NCBI GenBank assembly: GCA_009763385.1
Contig: CM019822.1
Location: forward strand, 5,984,127 to 6,048,126
Direction of reading: 5' to 3'
Length of the DNA stretch: 64,000 bases
From: Coix lacryma-jobi var. lacryma-jobi
Taxonomy: Eukaryota > Streptophyta > Magnoliopsida > Poales > Poaceae
A program made the translations under genes and the position numbers. The notes beneath the pieces are model-generated. The model was not told the DNA's origin. It did no database searches and saw only the letters and a list, made by a program, of their open reading frames with translations. Each line of letters starts with the position of its first letter. The first letter of the stretch is position 1. Below are positions 21,127 through 32,773 of the stretch, one piece after another.

Positions 21127-23330
21127 AGCCATGGAGCCGTGTGACTCGTCCAACCCAGCCACTGAACTTGTTTCATATAGCTTGGCATGGACGTGTCACA
21201 CGGCTTGATGACAATCATGAAAACCATAAGATGAGTTACAATGGTCCAGTACCTCACAAGTCGAAGATCATAACCAACAACCACTGAATCCATCAAAAAG
21301 TGGCAATGCATTCATCATAGGCAGAAAGCAATTAAATTAGGCCTCAGCACTGGTGGCAAATAAGTAGAAGAAGTGTCAGACAAGTTCATGGGAGCTATGT
21401 AACCATGGCAGACATCCATCCCAGCCATCAAGCAGGTAAGCCTACACCAGTTGCTTGAGAATGGATGTCAGCCATGGTTAAATAGGACACATGACAACAA
21501 CAAAGACTCATATGTTTCTTCATTGGCCATCAAAAAATTTAGTAAGCATCACTGGTGGCATATAAGTAGCAAACAAAGGCCTCAGCACTGGTGGCAAATA
21601 AGTAGAAGAAGTGTCAGACAAGTTCATGGGAGCTATGTAACCATGGGACACATCCATCCCAGCCATCAGGGAGGTAAGCCTACACCAGTTGCTTGGGTAT
21701 GGACGTGTCCCATGGTTAAATAGGACACATGACAACAACAAAGACACATATGTGTAGTAGAATGGTGCCACCCTAAACCCTAAGATTGCATCATAGGCCA
21801 AGGAGAACCCAAGCTAGTAGTAGTAGATAAATTCATTGTGAAAGAATGGTGCCACCCAATTTATCTCAAATTCATCCCAATCGATCAAATTCATCCCAAT
21901 TTATCACAAATTATCAAATTCTTCTCAAATCAAATTATCATGAAAACCAATTCAGAGTTAACCACAGAACAGGCAACCACCTCCTAAAATCAAGTTTCTT
22001 CATTGGCCATGAAAAATTTTAGTAAGCATCACTGGTGGCATATAAGTAGCAAACAAAGGCCTCAGCACAAGCCAACTAAGTTTGAGCTATTTAGTAAGCA
22101 TCACTGGTGGCAAATAAGTAGAAGAAGTGTCGGACAATTTCATGGGAGCTATGTAACCGTGGGACACATCCATCCCAGCCATCAGGGAGGTAAGCCTACA
22201 CCAGTTGCTTGGGAATGGATGTGTCCCACGGTTAAATAGGACACATGACAACAACAAAGACTCATATGTGTAAAAGAATGGTGCCACCTCAGAATTGAAA
22301 AGATTGCATCATAGGCCAAGGAGAACCCTCAAATGGTATTGAGAAGAGTAGAGTAGAGTAGAGTAAAAGAGAGAAAAGAGGAGAGGGAAGCAGAGGAGAG
22401 GATATGAGAGGAAGATACAATGAAAGCCATGGAACCGTGAGAGCCGTCCATCCCACGGCTTGATGTCAATCATGAAAACCAATTCAGAGTTAACCACAGA
22501 ACAGGCAACCACCTCCTAAAATCAAGTTTCTTCATTGGCCATCAAAAAATTTAGTAAGCATCACTGGTGGCATATAAGTAGCAAACAAAGGCCTCAGCAC
22601 TGGTGGCAAATAAGTAGAAGAAGTGTCAGACAAGTTCATGGGAGCTATGTAACCATGAGACACATCCATCCCAGCCATCAGGGAGGTAAGCCTACACCAG
22701 TTGCTTGGGTATGGACGTGTCCCATGGTTAAATAGGACACATGACAACAACAAAGACACATATGTGTAGTAGAATGGTGCCACCCTAAACCCTAAGATTG
22801 CATCATAGGCCAAGGAGAACCCAAGCTAGTAGTAGTAGATAAATTCATTGTGAAAGAATGGTGCCACCCAATTTATCTCAAATTCATCCCAATCGATCAA
22901 ATTCATCCCAATTTATCACAAATTATCATGAAAACCAATTCAGAGTTAACCATAGAACAGGCAACCACCTCCTAAAATCAAGTTTCTTCATTGGCCATGA
23001 AAAATTTTAGTAAGCATCACTGGTGGCATATAAGTAGCAAACAAAGGCCTCAGCACAAGCCAACTAAGTTTGAGCTATTTAGTAAGCATCACTGGTGGCA
23101 AATAAGTAGAAGAAGTGTCGGACAATTTCATGGGAGCTATGTAACCGTGGGACACATCCATCCCAGCCATCAGGGAGGTTAGCCTACACCAGTTGCTTGA
23201 GAATGGACGTGTCCCACGGTTAAATAGGACACATGACAACAACAAAGACTCATATGTGTAAAAGAATAGTGCCACCCTAAACCCTAAGATTGCATCATAG
23301 GCCAAGGTGATGAATAAGTACTTCCATTAT
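21127..23330. repeat. Six-fold array of 80-90-nt hairpins in a tandem duplication
   Basis: Six inverted repeats have arms at 21135-21152/21188-21205, 21400-21419/21461-21480, 21638-21657/21699-21718, 22154-22173/22215-22234, 22650-22669/22711-22730 and 23142-23161/23203-23222. Typical arms are TAACCGTGGGACACATCCAT and its inverse. The fourth is perfect over 20 bp and the others have one or two mismatches. Pairing extends with interruptions to about 30 bp. A roughly 1-kb segment holding two hairpins is duplicated (about 21500-22510 and 22520-23310), and each half also shares sub-repeats. Stem bases change in pairs between units. No protein-coding signature is seen. Confidence 0.88.
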
Positions 23331-23570
23331 CAAGTTGAAATAGATTCAGTGAACAGAGAAATAGATTCAGTTTGTAAATGTATAGTTGACTCAGATTTGC
23401 CCTCCAAGGTCATCACATTGCTTGCAAACTGGTTGCTTGTACATGATATACAAGCCATCCTAGTTTAGCAGCTTAATTACAAGTATGGGAGGGCATTTTG
23501 ATCATCATCGCCACTGCCTCAATATAGAAGGAGTCACATCATTGCATATGCCGCTACCTCAGCTTACAAG
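23331..23570. other. CACTA internal spacer
   Basis: No gene or repeat recognised; moderately AT-rich non-coding sequence between the hairpin array and the microsatellite. Confidence 0.5.
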
Positions 23571-23850
23571 TAGTAGTAGAGAGAGTAGTAGAGTAGTAGT
23601 AGGACAGCAGCAGTAGGACAGCATGTGAGTAGGATAGTAGCAGAGAGAGTAGTAGAGTAGTAGTAGAGAGAGTAGTATAGTAGTAGTAGAGAGAGTAGTA
23701 GAGAGAGTAGGACAGTAATAGTAGTAGGACAGCATGTGAGTAGGACAGTAGCAGAGAGAGTAGTAGAGTAGTAGTAGAGAGAGTAGTAGAGTAGTAGAGT
23801 AGTAGTAGAGAGAGTAGCACAGTAGTAGAGAGAGTAGGACAATAGGAGTT
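23571..23850. repeat. AGTAGTAGAG microsatellite
   Basis: About 280 bp of imperfect (AGTAGTAGAGAG)n with GGACAGCAGCATGTGAGTAG interruptions, itself internally duplicated. Long Ser/Leu/Tyr open frames on the minus strand come only from the triplet repeat. Confidence 0.9.
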
Positions 23851-24052
23851 GTTTAGGACATCACAGGCCATCATAGGACATCACAGGCCATCATAGGGCA
23901 TCATAGGACATCATAGGTAGCGGCATTTGCACAGTGTAAACAATAGTACATCATAGGCAGCATTTCAACGTAAACAACATTTCCAAATAAATATACAACA
24001 TTTCACTGCTTCCAGTATAAACATAGTGAGTTGGCATTGACAAGTGCAGCTT
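23851..24052. repeat. Short CATCATAGG repeats and spacer
   Basis: About seven imperfect copies of CATCATAGGACATCACAGGC occur at 23855-23920, then unique sequence up to the insertion point of B. AGCTT at 24048-24052 is B's target duplication. Confidence 0.7.
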
Positions 24053-27000
24053 TGTAACACCTCTGGTGTTTAAGCATGTAATTAACTTGACATATCATCA
24101 TTAGCATCATTAATCATCTTGATCATGATTTCATGTGTATGCATTTGCTTAGTGTATCATTTTATGTGATGTACCCCTATTGCAAAAACCCTTATTAGCC
24201 CACTTCTTCCTATAGGGGCAAAATGGTAATTTCACCTCTGTGCCTAGTTCTATGTAATTCTTGTTCAAATTCAGTGCCCTGATGTTTGTTGCTTTGATCA
24301 AAGTTCAAAAATCAGATTCGAATTGAGTTTCCTTTTGCAAAACCCTAAAATCCCAAATCCTGGATTTATTCCCTTTTTAATAACTTTTTCAAAATTCAAA
24401 ATTTTGAGTTGGTTCAAAAAGCAAAGTTGCGAATCTGATCAAGAGGAACAACTTTGGTATTTACAGATTTCTATGTTTCTATATAAATTTGAAGTAATTT
24501 CAAATTCATTCAAATTCCAGTTTTTGTCCCCTTTTCGGTTTTAAAAATTTATTCAAAAACTTTTGAGTTTCAGAAAAGGTGTATATTAGCAAAGTTGTAG
24601 GTTTTGACAAATGGAACAACTTTCATATTGGAAGATGTTCAAGTTTCAGTTTGAAATCCAAAGTAATTTTGATTTGAATCAAATTTGAAAAGTGTCTCCT
24701 TTTCTGTTTTTGAATGTAGTTCAAAAACTATTTGGAATTTGAAAATGTTCATATTGACAAAGTTGTAGATCTCACTTTTCTGAACAACTTTGGTGTTTTG
24801 AGTTTTTGTCGCACAGTTCAAATTTTGGGAGATTTTTTGCAAAATTCAGAAACCAGCCAAAAGTCAAACCCTAGACCCTAGCACTGTTCTTCTTCCCGTA
24901 GAGCCAGAGGCCAGGGGGGGGCCCGGCCATGGCGCCGGCGCTGCGGCTGCAGCGCAGGCGGCTGCTCCCCACGCGCCACCAACCTGCCACCGCTGTTTCC
25001 CCGGTTCCCTCCGCGCCCGCACGCGAGCGCTGACCATCGCTCTCGGCCCCTACAGTGCCCAGCCGCCGCCGCCGCGTGGCCATCGCCGGCCGAGCATTGC
25101 GCCCGAGCCCCGGCTGCGCGCCAGCTCTATCCGCCAGAGCGCAATCGAGTGCGCACGCTCCCGCAAACCTTATCCACCGCGTGACCTCGAGCTCTCTACC
25201 GTCCCATAGCCGCGGCTATATAAGCCGCCGGAGCTCGAGCCTCCGCATCCACCTCCGCCACCGTGGCCAGAGCTCTCCAGACACTCCGCCTCTCCACCAG
25301 CTAGCCCGAAAGCTCCGCCTTGAGCCCGTGAAGCTTTCCCACCCTTCAATTTCATCCCTACCGCCCTCAGTCGCCCGGCGTAAGCTCGCCGTCCCCATCT
25401 CCGGCAAAAACCCGGCGAGCTCGGGTTCGTGGAATTCGCCGCCTCCGGCCTTGATCATCCTCCACTGACCCCCTCATCACCTTCCTTACTCCTTTGCGTC
25501 TCTGACTGACCCCTTGCGGTCGCTGTTGTTGCTCAGGACCGCCGGACCGCCGGAGCGCCGCCACGGTCATCTTCTCCCTCGAGCGTGTCGAGCCTCACCT
25601 TCGTGTCGAGCCTCACCCTCGAGTCGAGCCTCACCCTCGAGAACGAGTCGAGCCTCACCCTCGAGCCCTGCCTCCGACACGTGGTAAGCATCCGAGCCTT
25701 CGGCCTCTGCTTCAACTCCGTTTCGCCCGAGCCCTCCCAGTCAGGTCTCGGACAGAGGCCTGTTTCTCCGCTTCGACCGAGCCCAAGCCTCGGCGACGCA
25801 TGCTCTCCGTCTCGCCCGAGTCCGGCCTCGGACCGAGGCTCACTTCTCCGTTTCGCCCGAGCCCCGCATTTCGCCGAGCCCGGCCTAGAACGAGCACAGT
25901 GCTCTTCTCTTTTTCTGAGAGATGTGAATAGTGTTCTGTTTTCTCTTTTTTGTATGATTTTCTGTGTGCATCCAAAAATTCTGAACTTTTTGTGGTAGAC
26001 TCTTTATGCTCTGAAGTATTTTATAAAAATATGAAACTTGAGTTTTGTGCAAAAATTTGAAAATATAAAATTCCCCTTTTAATTGAAAAATGAAGGTTTT
26101 GGTATTTTTGGAGAGTGATTTATAACTCCAAAAATCATGAGACAAATTTTTGTGAGCTTCTTATGCCATGTTTAGTCTCTGGTAAAATTTTGAAGTCTTT
26201 TGGAACAAGTTGATTTTTGAGCTTTTATTTTAATTGTTAAATAGTGCCTTTTGCTAATTAATGTCTGATTTTATTTGAGCACCTTAATGACCTCCAAAAA
26301 ATTATGAAATTTGTTTTGCCATCTATCTACACCATAATGAACTTATGTGATTAATTTGGTAATTTTTGGAGCAACTTCATAAAATGACCTTTTAAATAAA
26401 TTAAGAAAATAGAAAAGATGGATTAGGGTTGGTAATAAGTGTTGATGATGTGATCTTTGGATTGATTGATGTTCATAGACCCCTACCCTGTGGTCTATGA
26501 TGTTTGTGATGCTATGTTTGGTTGGTGCTTAGGATAATTATATTAAGGGCTAGTTAATCAATATTGCTTAAGGAAGAAATGATTACCTTTTATGCTCAAC
26601 CTAGAATTCAATCATGCCTTGCTTAAAAGTAATCTAGAATCAGTGGAATTGTCTGGCACCTTAAGTCCATATCATCATTCTCATGAGCATTCATCATTGC
26701 ATCCGTATAGTTGACGAAGAAGAACCTGAAGTCGAGGTAGCCACCGAAGGATCTGTCCCCGAGGCGACCCCGAGCTTCGACACCTACTCCAACCCCGAGT
26801 CCGTCCTTTTTGCCATCCAAGGCAAGCCCCGGTGCATTTAACCCTACCCTTGAATTTTATAAAATGATTTCCTTAAATGTTTTTGAGTTAAATTACTGCA
26901 TTAGGTTTATAGGAGTTGGGTGATATCCTATCTGATGCATTATCCACCTTGACCACTGATACACCCGATACCTGCTTTCAAAAACTAGTTGCAAAATGCT

Positions 27001-28298
27001 TAGCAATGCTATACAATAGATTTGCAATAAAAATGCCAATTTCAAAAGTGTGATCACTTAAGAATATTTATGGGAATTTCTGGTTTACTCCCACTATTGG
27101 CTAAGTATCGGATCCGTACTTAGTCAATGGGAAGGAGAGGTTGTCCTTGCGTACGGTGCCGTCATGTCGTAGTCCGGGACTCGACAGTTGACACCGACCG
27201 GGACGGGTTGAAAAACTGACAGGACTGTTGCGCTTGGGTGAGATATAACCAAGGCACAGTTGCTGGCTGGAAAATTAGGGACCATCCGTATGGGGGCCTG
27301 CTGGGCAGGACTTGCAACTATTCACATACTACGGAAAGCTCTGGCTCCGAGAAATCCATTATTGGACCGACAACCGCGCACTGGGAGTGGAGAGATGGCG
27401 GAAGTAGCATGTACCCACGTGGGTTAGAGTCCCGGATTGTAGTGGTGTACTGTACTTCCGGGTGGCGTAGGACCGGGCCCAATAATGGAGGAATCGTGGT
27501 AGACGAGTTGGCATATGCAAGCTTGGGTGCTACATCTGCAGTGTGAATAGGGATCCTCAGCTGAGTATTCTTTATCCGGATTAACGTTGCTCCTCGGTTA
27601 TGGAGACTTGTTCCATTGACTCTCAACGGAGAGTGGTTCTCAACTAGGAATGTTTCGAAATATAAAATGAATCATGAATGATGAGGAATTGAGGAATACC
27701 GAATCTTTCAAAAATAAAATAAGGTTTACAAAATGTTTTTCTGCAAAATACTTGATCTTGCTTAAGCCTTACCTTGACTACCCTAAGCCTGCATTCCTGA
27801 GTCTTCTCCCTTTTTCTTTAGTCGGTTAAGTCTTGTTGAGTACCTTTGTACTCAGGGTTTTATTACCCATGTTGCAGGTATGGCAGATTCCTCAGTATGC
27901 CTTGGACCCTGCTGTGTGACCGTTGTTCAGGAAGAGGCCGATGAGGCCGATGAGTGATTATTCACCCTCGGGCTGGGTGATGTATCTTTACCTTAAGTTG
28001 TTGTCATATGCTACTTGCCGACTCTATCTATTTGAACTATGGTCTGTAATAACTTCACTTAATTTTATGTGGAACCCTGGTTTGTAAAACTATTGTTATC
28101 TAAGTCTTCCGCTATTTACTCCGATGTTACTTGTCAAAATGTTAAAGAGATTGTAACTGAATTGTGAGATGATCCTGCGGACAACGGGCACTGATGTAGC
28201 CCAGTAGCGGAACCGGTCCTAATCTCTTGGCTGTACGGATCGACTGTCAGTGGTTGACGGTGATCAGTGGGCCATGGGATTAGAGCCGTTACGTTACA
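24053..28298 (+). repeat. Element B 5' LTR (4246 bp)
   Basis: Co-linear with 32774-37014. The first 800 bp are AT-rich with recurring CAAAGTTGTAG/GGAACAACTTT motifs. A GC-rich promoter-like block follows at 24900-25900, containing tandem TCGAGCCTCACCCTCGAG units at 25585-25670 and CGCCCGAGCC repeats. The remaining 2.3 kb has no gene. Open frames such as 25585-25998 come from these repeats. Confidence 0.95.
25217..25223 (+). promoter_or_regulatory. TATA box of the element B LTR
   Basis: TATATAA lies in GCGGCTATATAAGCCGCC, itself a near-palindrome, within the GC-rich block. The 3' LTR copy is at 33932-33938. Confidence 0.65.
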
Positions 28299-28301
28299 GA
28301 G

Positions 28302-28313
28302 TGGTATCAGAGC
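28302..28313 (+). other. Element B primer-binding site, initiator tRNA-Met
   Basis: TGGTATCAGAGC starts four bases after the LTR end. The stretch 28314-28611 that follows is leader without a gene. Confidence 0.93.
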
Positions 28314-28611
28314 ATCTCACTATGACGTTGCAATCTTTTTGCGAAAACTTCAAAATGTTTTTAACGAAAACTAAACTTGACTATTTTGAGTCCAAATTGC
28401 TTCTCTCATCTCATCTTGTCTTTGGCAACTAGTAGCAAGACAACTTGTATAAGCCCTATGTACCATTACCTTAGTAGTTGCATTGCCTTGTTCCGTAGGA
28501 ACGATTCATGCATCATGTCACATTCACTTAAGTTATAAAGGAGTTCGTTGGGTTAGTATGCCTATACCTTTTTCTTGCTAGCCTTTCTCATCTATAACCT
28601 CTTGTCCAGAT

Positions 28612-29223
28612 ATGGCCATCATCAAGCGGACTGCCCGCAAGTCGACTGGACCGAACGGTGTGCCGCGTCACCAGCTGGCGCCATCGCACCGGAGAAGAGA
28701 CTGGAGAATCCTCCAATGGTCGTCGCTTTCCCCGCCGCACCCGCAAGCAGCTGAAGGAGGAAATCAAGAATCTGAAGGCTGAAATGGAGAACATGGAGCA
28801 TGACTTCTACCTTTCTCGCATGGAGTTTTATGAAGCACGAGCTTCCTTGGAACAGGCTAACCGGAACACGATTCGCGCTATCGAGCAGCGCAATGATGCT
28901 TGGACCCGCGAGGACGTGGTCAGAGCCCAGCTCCATGGACTGCAGCAATACACCGCCCAGATCGAGCAGTACAATGATATGCTTCACGAGGAAGTGCATC
29001 AACTGCATGATCAACTCCATCCCTTGGTACCCCCGGTTATGGAAGACCCCTGAAGACGGAGTCGTGGAGGAACCTGAAGTGGAACACGAGCCCGATCAGA
29101 ATGAGGAAGTGGAACCTGCTGAAGATGTCCACGTTGAAGATGAAGAATGAGGAGGAAGAGCCTGAGCTTATCATCGAGGATGATGATGATGACGAAGAGT
29201 TGATCTTCATCGATGATGACTAG
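28612..29223 (+). pseudogene. Element B first ORF: H3-tail-like N-terminus, coiled coil, acidic tail
   Basis: The ATG at 28612 opens MAIIKRTARKSTGPNGVPRH followed by QLAP. After the initiator Met this aligns to the histone H3 tail with one extra residue: K4, TARKSTG around K9/S10, and the P-R-x-Q-L-A block are shared, while K14 and K18 are not. A frameshift soon after (near 28685-28710) passes to a long Glu/Lys/Arg coiled coil (EEIKNLKAEMENMEHDFY ... REDVVRAQLHGLQQY) readable in the frame of 28658-29053. Further shifts near 29050 and 29145 lead to a very acidic tail (EEEEPELIIEDDDDDEE) ending at TAG 29221-29223. There is no capsid domain or CCHC knuckle. The ORF sits where gag should be. Function is unknown; this copy is broken. 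Confidence 0.75.
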
Positions 29224-31073
29224 ACTCCTTGTGTCTGTACCATCTGCTTACCTAAAACCTTAGTCTAGGTTTGGGAGCGTTAGTCTGTCTGTTGCCAAGT
29301 CTGGCATGTATCTTTCTTTTCACATCTTTTCCCTTTATCGGCCTGTATCATCTGTCAGACACCTTATCAAGTCATCAGCCTTTGTATCAGAAGAAGCTAT
29401 CAGTTGTGTTGTTTGATTCTGGTGCATCGCATTCCTTCATCAGTCGCACTTTTGTCATCAAGCATGAGTTGCCCATGGGGGAGTTAAAAGAAAGTTTCTG
29501 CATACTTTCACCTGGAGGGCGGATAAATACTAAGGAAGTGGTCCGCAGTATACCAGTAATGTTGGGGAAACATGTCTTCCCTACCACCATGATAGTACTG
29601 CGCGATCAAGAGATAGATGTCATCTTAGGCATGAATTGGATGTGTCAGTATAAAGCCATGATAGACATCTTGTATAGAGTTGTGAGAGTGGATATTCCTA
29701 ACAGTACCTCCAAACTCTTTCTCCAACTTCCTATGCCTTCAAAATCATCTACCACACAGCTAAATGCTACCTATGATCAAGGGATCCGAGACATCCCTGT
29801 AGTCTGTGAGTTCCCTGATGTCTTTCCTGAAGATTTACCTGGTCTACCTCCTGACCGTAATGTTGAGTTTGCCATAGAGCTAAAGCCCGGGACTGCTCCT
29901 ATATCCCGTAGAGCTTATCGAATGCCTCCCAGAGAGTTGGCAGAGCTGAAGATCCAATTGCAAGAGCTATTGGATAAGGGTCTCATTCGCCCAAGTTCAT
30001 CTCCTTGGGGCTGTCCTGCTATCTTTGTGAAGAAGAAGGACAAAAGCCTTCGTCTATGCGTTGACTATCGCCCGCTCAACGAGGTCACCATCAAGAATAA
30101 ATATCCCTTGCCTCGCATTGATCTTCTGTTTGATCAGTTATCTGGAGCCAGAGTGTTTTCCAAGATCGACCTCAGATCTGGCTACCACCAAATAAAAATT
30201 CGTCCCGAAGATATCCCCAAAACAGCTTTCACCACCAGATACGGTCTATATGAGTACTTGGTCATGTCTTTTGGCTTGACCAATGCCCCCGCTCATTTCA
30301 TGTATCTCATGAACTCTGTGTTCATGCCAGAGCTCGATAAATTTGTAGTCGTGTTCATTGACGACATCCTTGTTTATTCAAGAACTCCTGAAGATCATGC
30401 CAAGCATCTTCGTGTCGTTCTCTCTCGTCTCAGAGATCACCAGCTGTATGCCAAGTTCAGTAAATGTGAATTCTGGCTAGACCGAATTCAATTCCTTGGT
30501 CATGTCCTGTCCGCTGAAGGTGTGTCAGTTGACCCTGAAAAAGTGGCAGATATCTTGGATTGGAAGCCACCTACCACTGTCCGCGAAGTTCGCAGCTTCA
30601 TGGGAATGGCTGGATACTATCGTCGTTTCATCCCAGATTTCTCCAGAATAGCCAAGCCTATCACAGAGTTGTTGAAGAATTCCGTGGATTTTGTTTGGTC
30701 AACAGCCTGTGAGCAAGCTTTTCAAGCCTTGAAGAAACTACTAACTACATCACCAGTCCTAGCTCAACCAGACATCGAGAAACCCTTTGATGTATACTGT
30801 GATGCATCGGGTACTGGGTTAGGCTGTGTTTTGATGCAAGAAGGTCGAGTGATCGCTTATGCCTCACGGCAGCTTAGGCGACATGAGGAGAATTATCCAA
30901 CCCATGACCTTGAGTTAGCAGCAGTGGTGCATGCTTTGAAGATATGGCGTCATTATCTGTTGGGCAGTACCTGCAACGTGTACACCGATCATAAGAGCCT
31001 GAAATATATCTTCACCCAAGAAGAGCTAAACATGAGGCAGCGAAGATGGCTTCGAGTTAATCAAGGACTATGA
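29224..31073 (+). pseudogene. Element B protease, reverse transcriptase, RNase H
   Basis: The first 150 bases are non-coding or remnant. From about 29380 the frame reads the retroviral-type protease (VVLFDSGASHSFISRTFVIK ... IDVILGMNWM). Then come RT (LCVDYRPLNEVTIKNKYPLP ... FSKIDLRSGYHQI, catalytic VVVFIDDILVYS near 30360) and RNase H (FDVYCDASGTGLGCVLMQEG ... THDLELAAVVHALK ... YTDHKSLKYIFTQ). A one-base insertion close to 31055 ends the frame, and the same protein continues from 31081. The Met at 29271 is not a genuine start; pol would be expressed as a fusion with the upstream ORF. All catalytic residues checked (DSG, FIDD, D-E-D) are present. Confidence 0.92.
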
Positions 31074-31080
31074 TATCGAA

Positions 31081-32643
31081 GTGCATTACCATCCTGGTAA
31101 GGCAAATGTAGTTGCCGATGCCCTCAGTCGCAAGTCATACTGCAACTGTCTGACGACAAAGCCCTATGATCTTTCTTTGTGCCATGCTCTTGAAAGGATG
31201 GGAATTGAGATAGTTCCGCAAGGAAGCCTGAACAATGTCAGGATAGAAACATCGGTCAAGGAACAAGTCATCGCTGCACAGAAGGATAACCCTGGGATCA
31301 AGCACATCATCGAAAAGGTCCAGACTGGAAAAGCTGATTGTTTCAGGATAGATGATGTAGGAGTTGTTTGGTTCAAGAACCGTCTAGTAGTTCCCAAAGT
31401 GCCTGAGTTGAGACAGTTGATCCTTGATGAGGCACACCTGTCTAGGTTTTCCATCCACCCCGGCAGCAACAAGATGTACCAGGATCTAAGGCAGAGATTC
31501 TGGTGGACAAAGATGAAGATTGAAATCGCTCGCTATGTCGCTCGCTGTGATACTTGTCAGAAAGTCAAAGCCGTGCACATGAAGCCTGGAGGAGAATTGC
31601 AGCCTTTATTTGTACCTGCCTGGAAGTGGGAAGATATCAGCATGGATTTTATTAATGGGCTACCCAAGACTCGGAAAGGTTTTGATTCCATTTGGGTAAT
31701 CGTGGACCGACTCACCAAACAAGCTCACTTTCTGCCAGTCAAGACCATTTACACCGTCCCCACATATGCCGCCTTGTACAAGAACAACATAGTGAAGCTT
31801 CATGGCATACCCAAGACCATTGTCTCGGACCGCGGTACCCAGTTTGTTGCAAAGTTCTGGAAAGCGTTCCATACCTCACTTGGAACCCAACTCTTATACA
31901 GCACAGCGTATCATCCACAAACAGATGGACAAACTGAGCGAGTCAACCAAGTGTTAGAAGATATGTTGAGAGCATGTGCGCTCACCTTCGCAGATACTTG
32001 GGATGACTGTTTGCCCTTGGCGGAGTTCTCATATAATAACAGTTATCAAGAGAGCATCAAAATGGCACCCTTTGAAGCACTGTACGGTCGTCGTTGTCGT
32101 ACACCCCTCAGTTGGTCTGAGCCCGGAGAAAGAGAATTCTTTGGAGTTGACCTGGTCAAAGATATGGAAGAGAAAGTCAAGCAGATACAAGAGAACATGA
32201 AGATTGCCCAATCCCGACAAAAGAGTTATGCTGACAAGAGACGTCGACCTCTGAAGTTTCAAGTTGGAGATTACGTATATCTCAAGGTCTCACCAACCAA
32301 AGGAGTCACTCGTTTTGGAGTAAAGGGAAAGTTAGCACCCCGCTACATTGGTCCGTTTGAGATTTTGGAATGTCGTGGCAAGGTAGCTTACAAGCTGAAG
32401 TTGCCCGATCATCTCTCTGCTGTCCACAATGTTTTCCATGTCTCCCAACTCAAGAAGTGCCTCCGAGTACCAGAACATGTCGTGGAAGTTGAAGGTGTCG
32501 AGCTAGAGCCTGATCTATCCTACTCGGAATATCCAGTTCGCGTGTTGGATCACAAAGATCGAGTTACTCGAAGAACTACCACAAGGTGGTACAAAATTCC
32601 AGTGGAACCAGCACTCAGAAGAAGAAGCTACTTGGGAATCTGA
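31081..32643 (+). pseudogene. Element B integrase with broken chromodomain-like tail
   Basis: The frame continues RNase H to its end (HYHPGKANVVADALSRK), then the integrase zinc finger (EAHLSRFSIHPGSNKMYQDL ... CDTCQKVK). The DDE core follows with DFINGLP, SDRGTQF and HPQTDGQTERVNQ, then the GPY/F region (KLAPRYIGPFEILECRGKVA YKL...). Near 32600 a frameshift garbles the chromodomain-like end; in another frame the bases after it still read ATWESEDFLAKNYPDF. Chromovirus chromodomains bind histone marks and target insertion. The G-rich polypurine tract lies at 32759-32770, before the 3' LTR. Confidence 0.92.
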
Positions 32644-32773
32644 AGACTTCTTGGCCAAGAACTACCCCGACTTTTCTCGAATCCCTGTCTATGTAAAGTT
32701 TTGCCTTTATCCCTTCTTTGTCCTTTCTTAAGACGCAGAATCTCGGGGCGAGATTTCTTTAAGGGGGGGAGGC

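Noticed and set aside
21127..23330. CRISPR-like array
   Set aside because: Repeats are long imperfect hairpins in a plant transposon with no uniform repeat-spacer structure; CRISPR does not apply.
23554..23874. Leu/Ser/Tyr-rich ORFs on the minus strand
   Set aside because: Pure translation of the AGTAGTAGAG microsatellite.
25585..25998. 137-codon plus-strand ORF in the B LTR (and its copy at 34300)
   Set aside because: It is encoded by tandem TCGAGCCTCACCCTCGAG units and GC-rich LTR sequence, with no protein family signature. Its identical copy only reflects LTR duplication.
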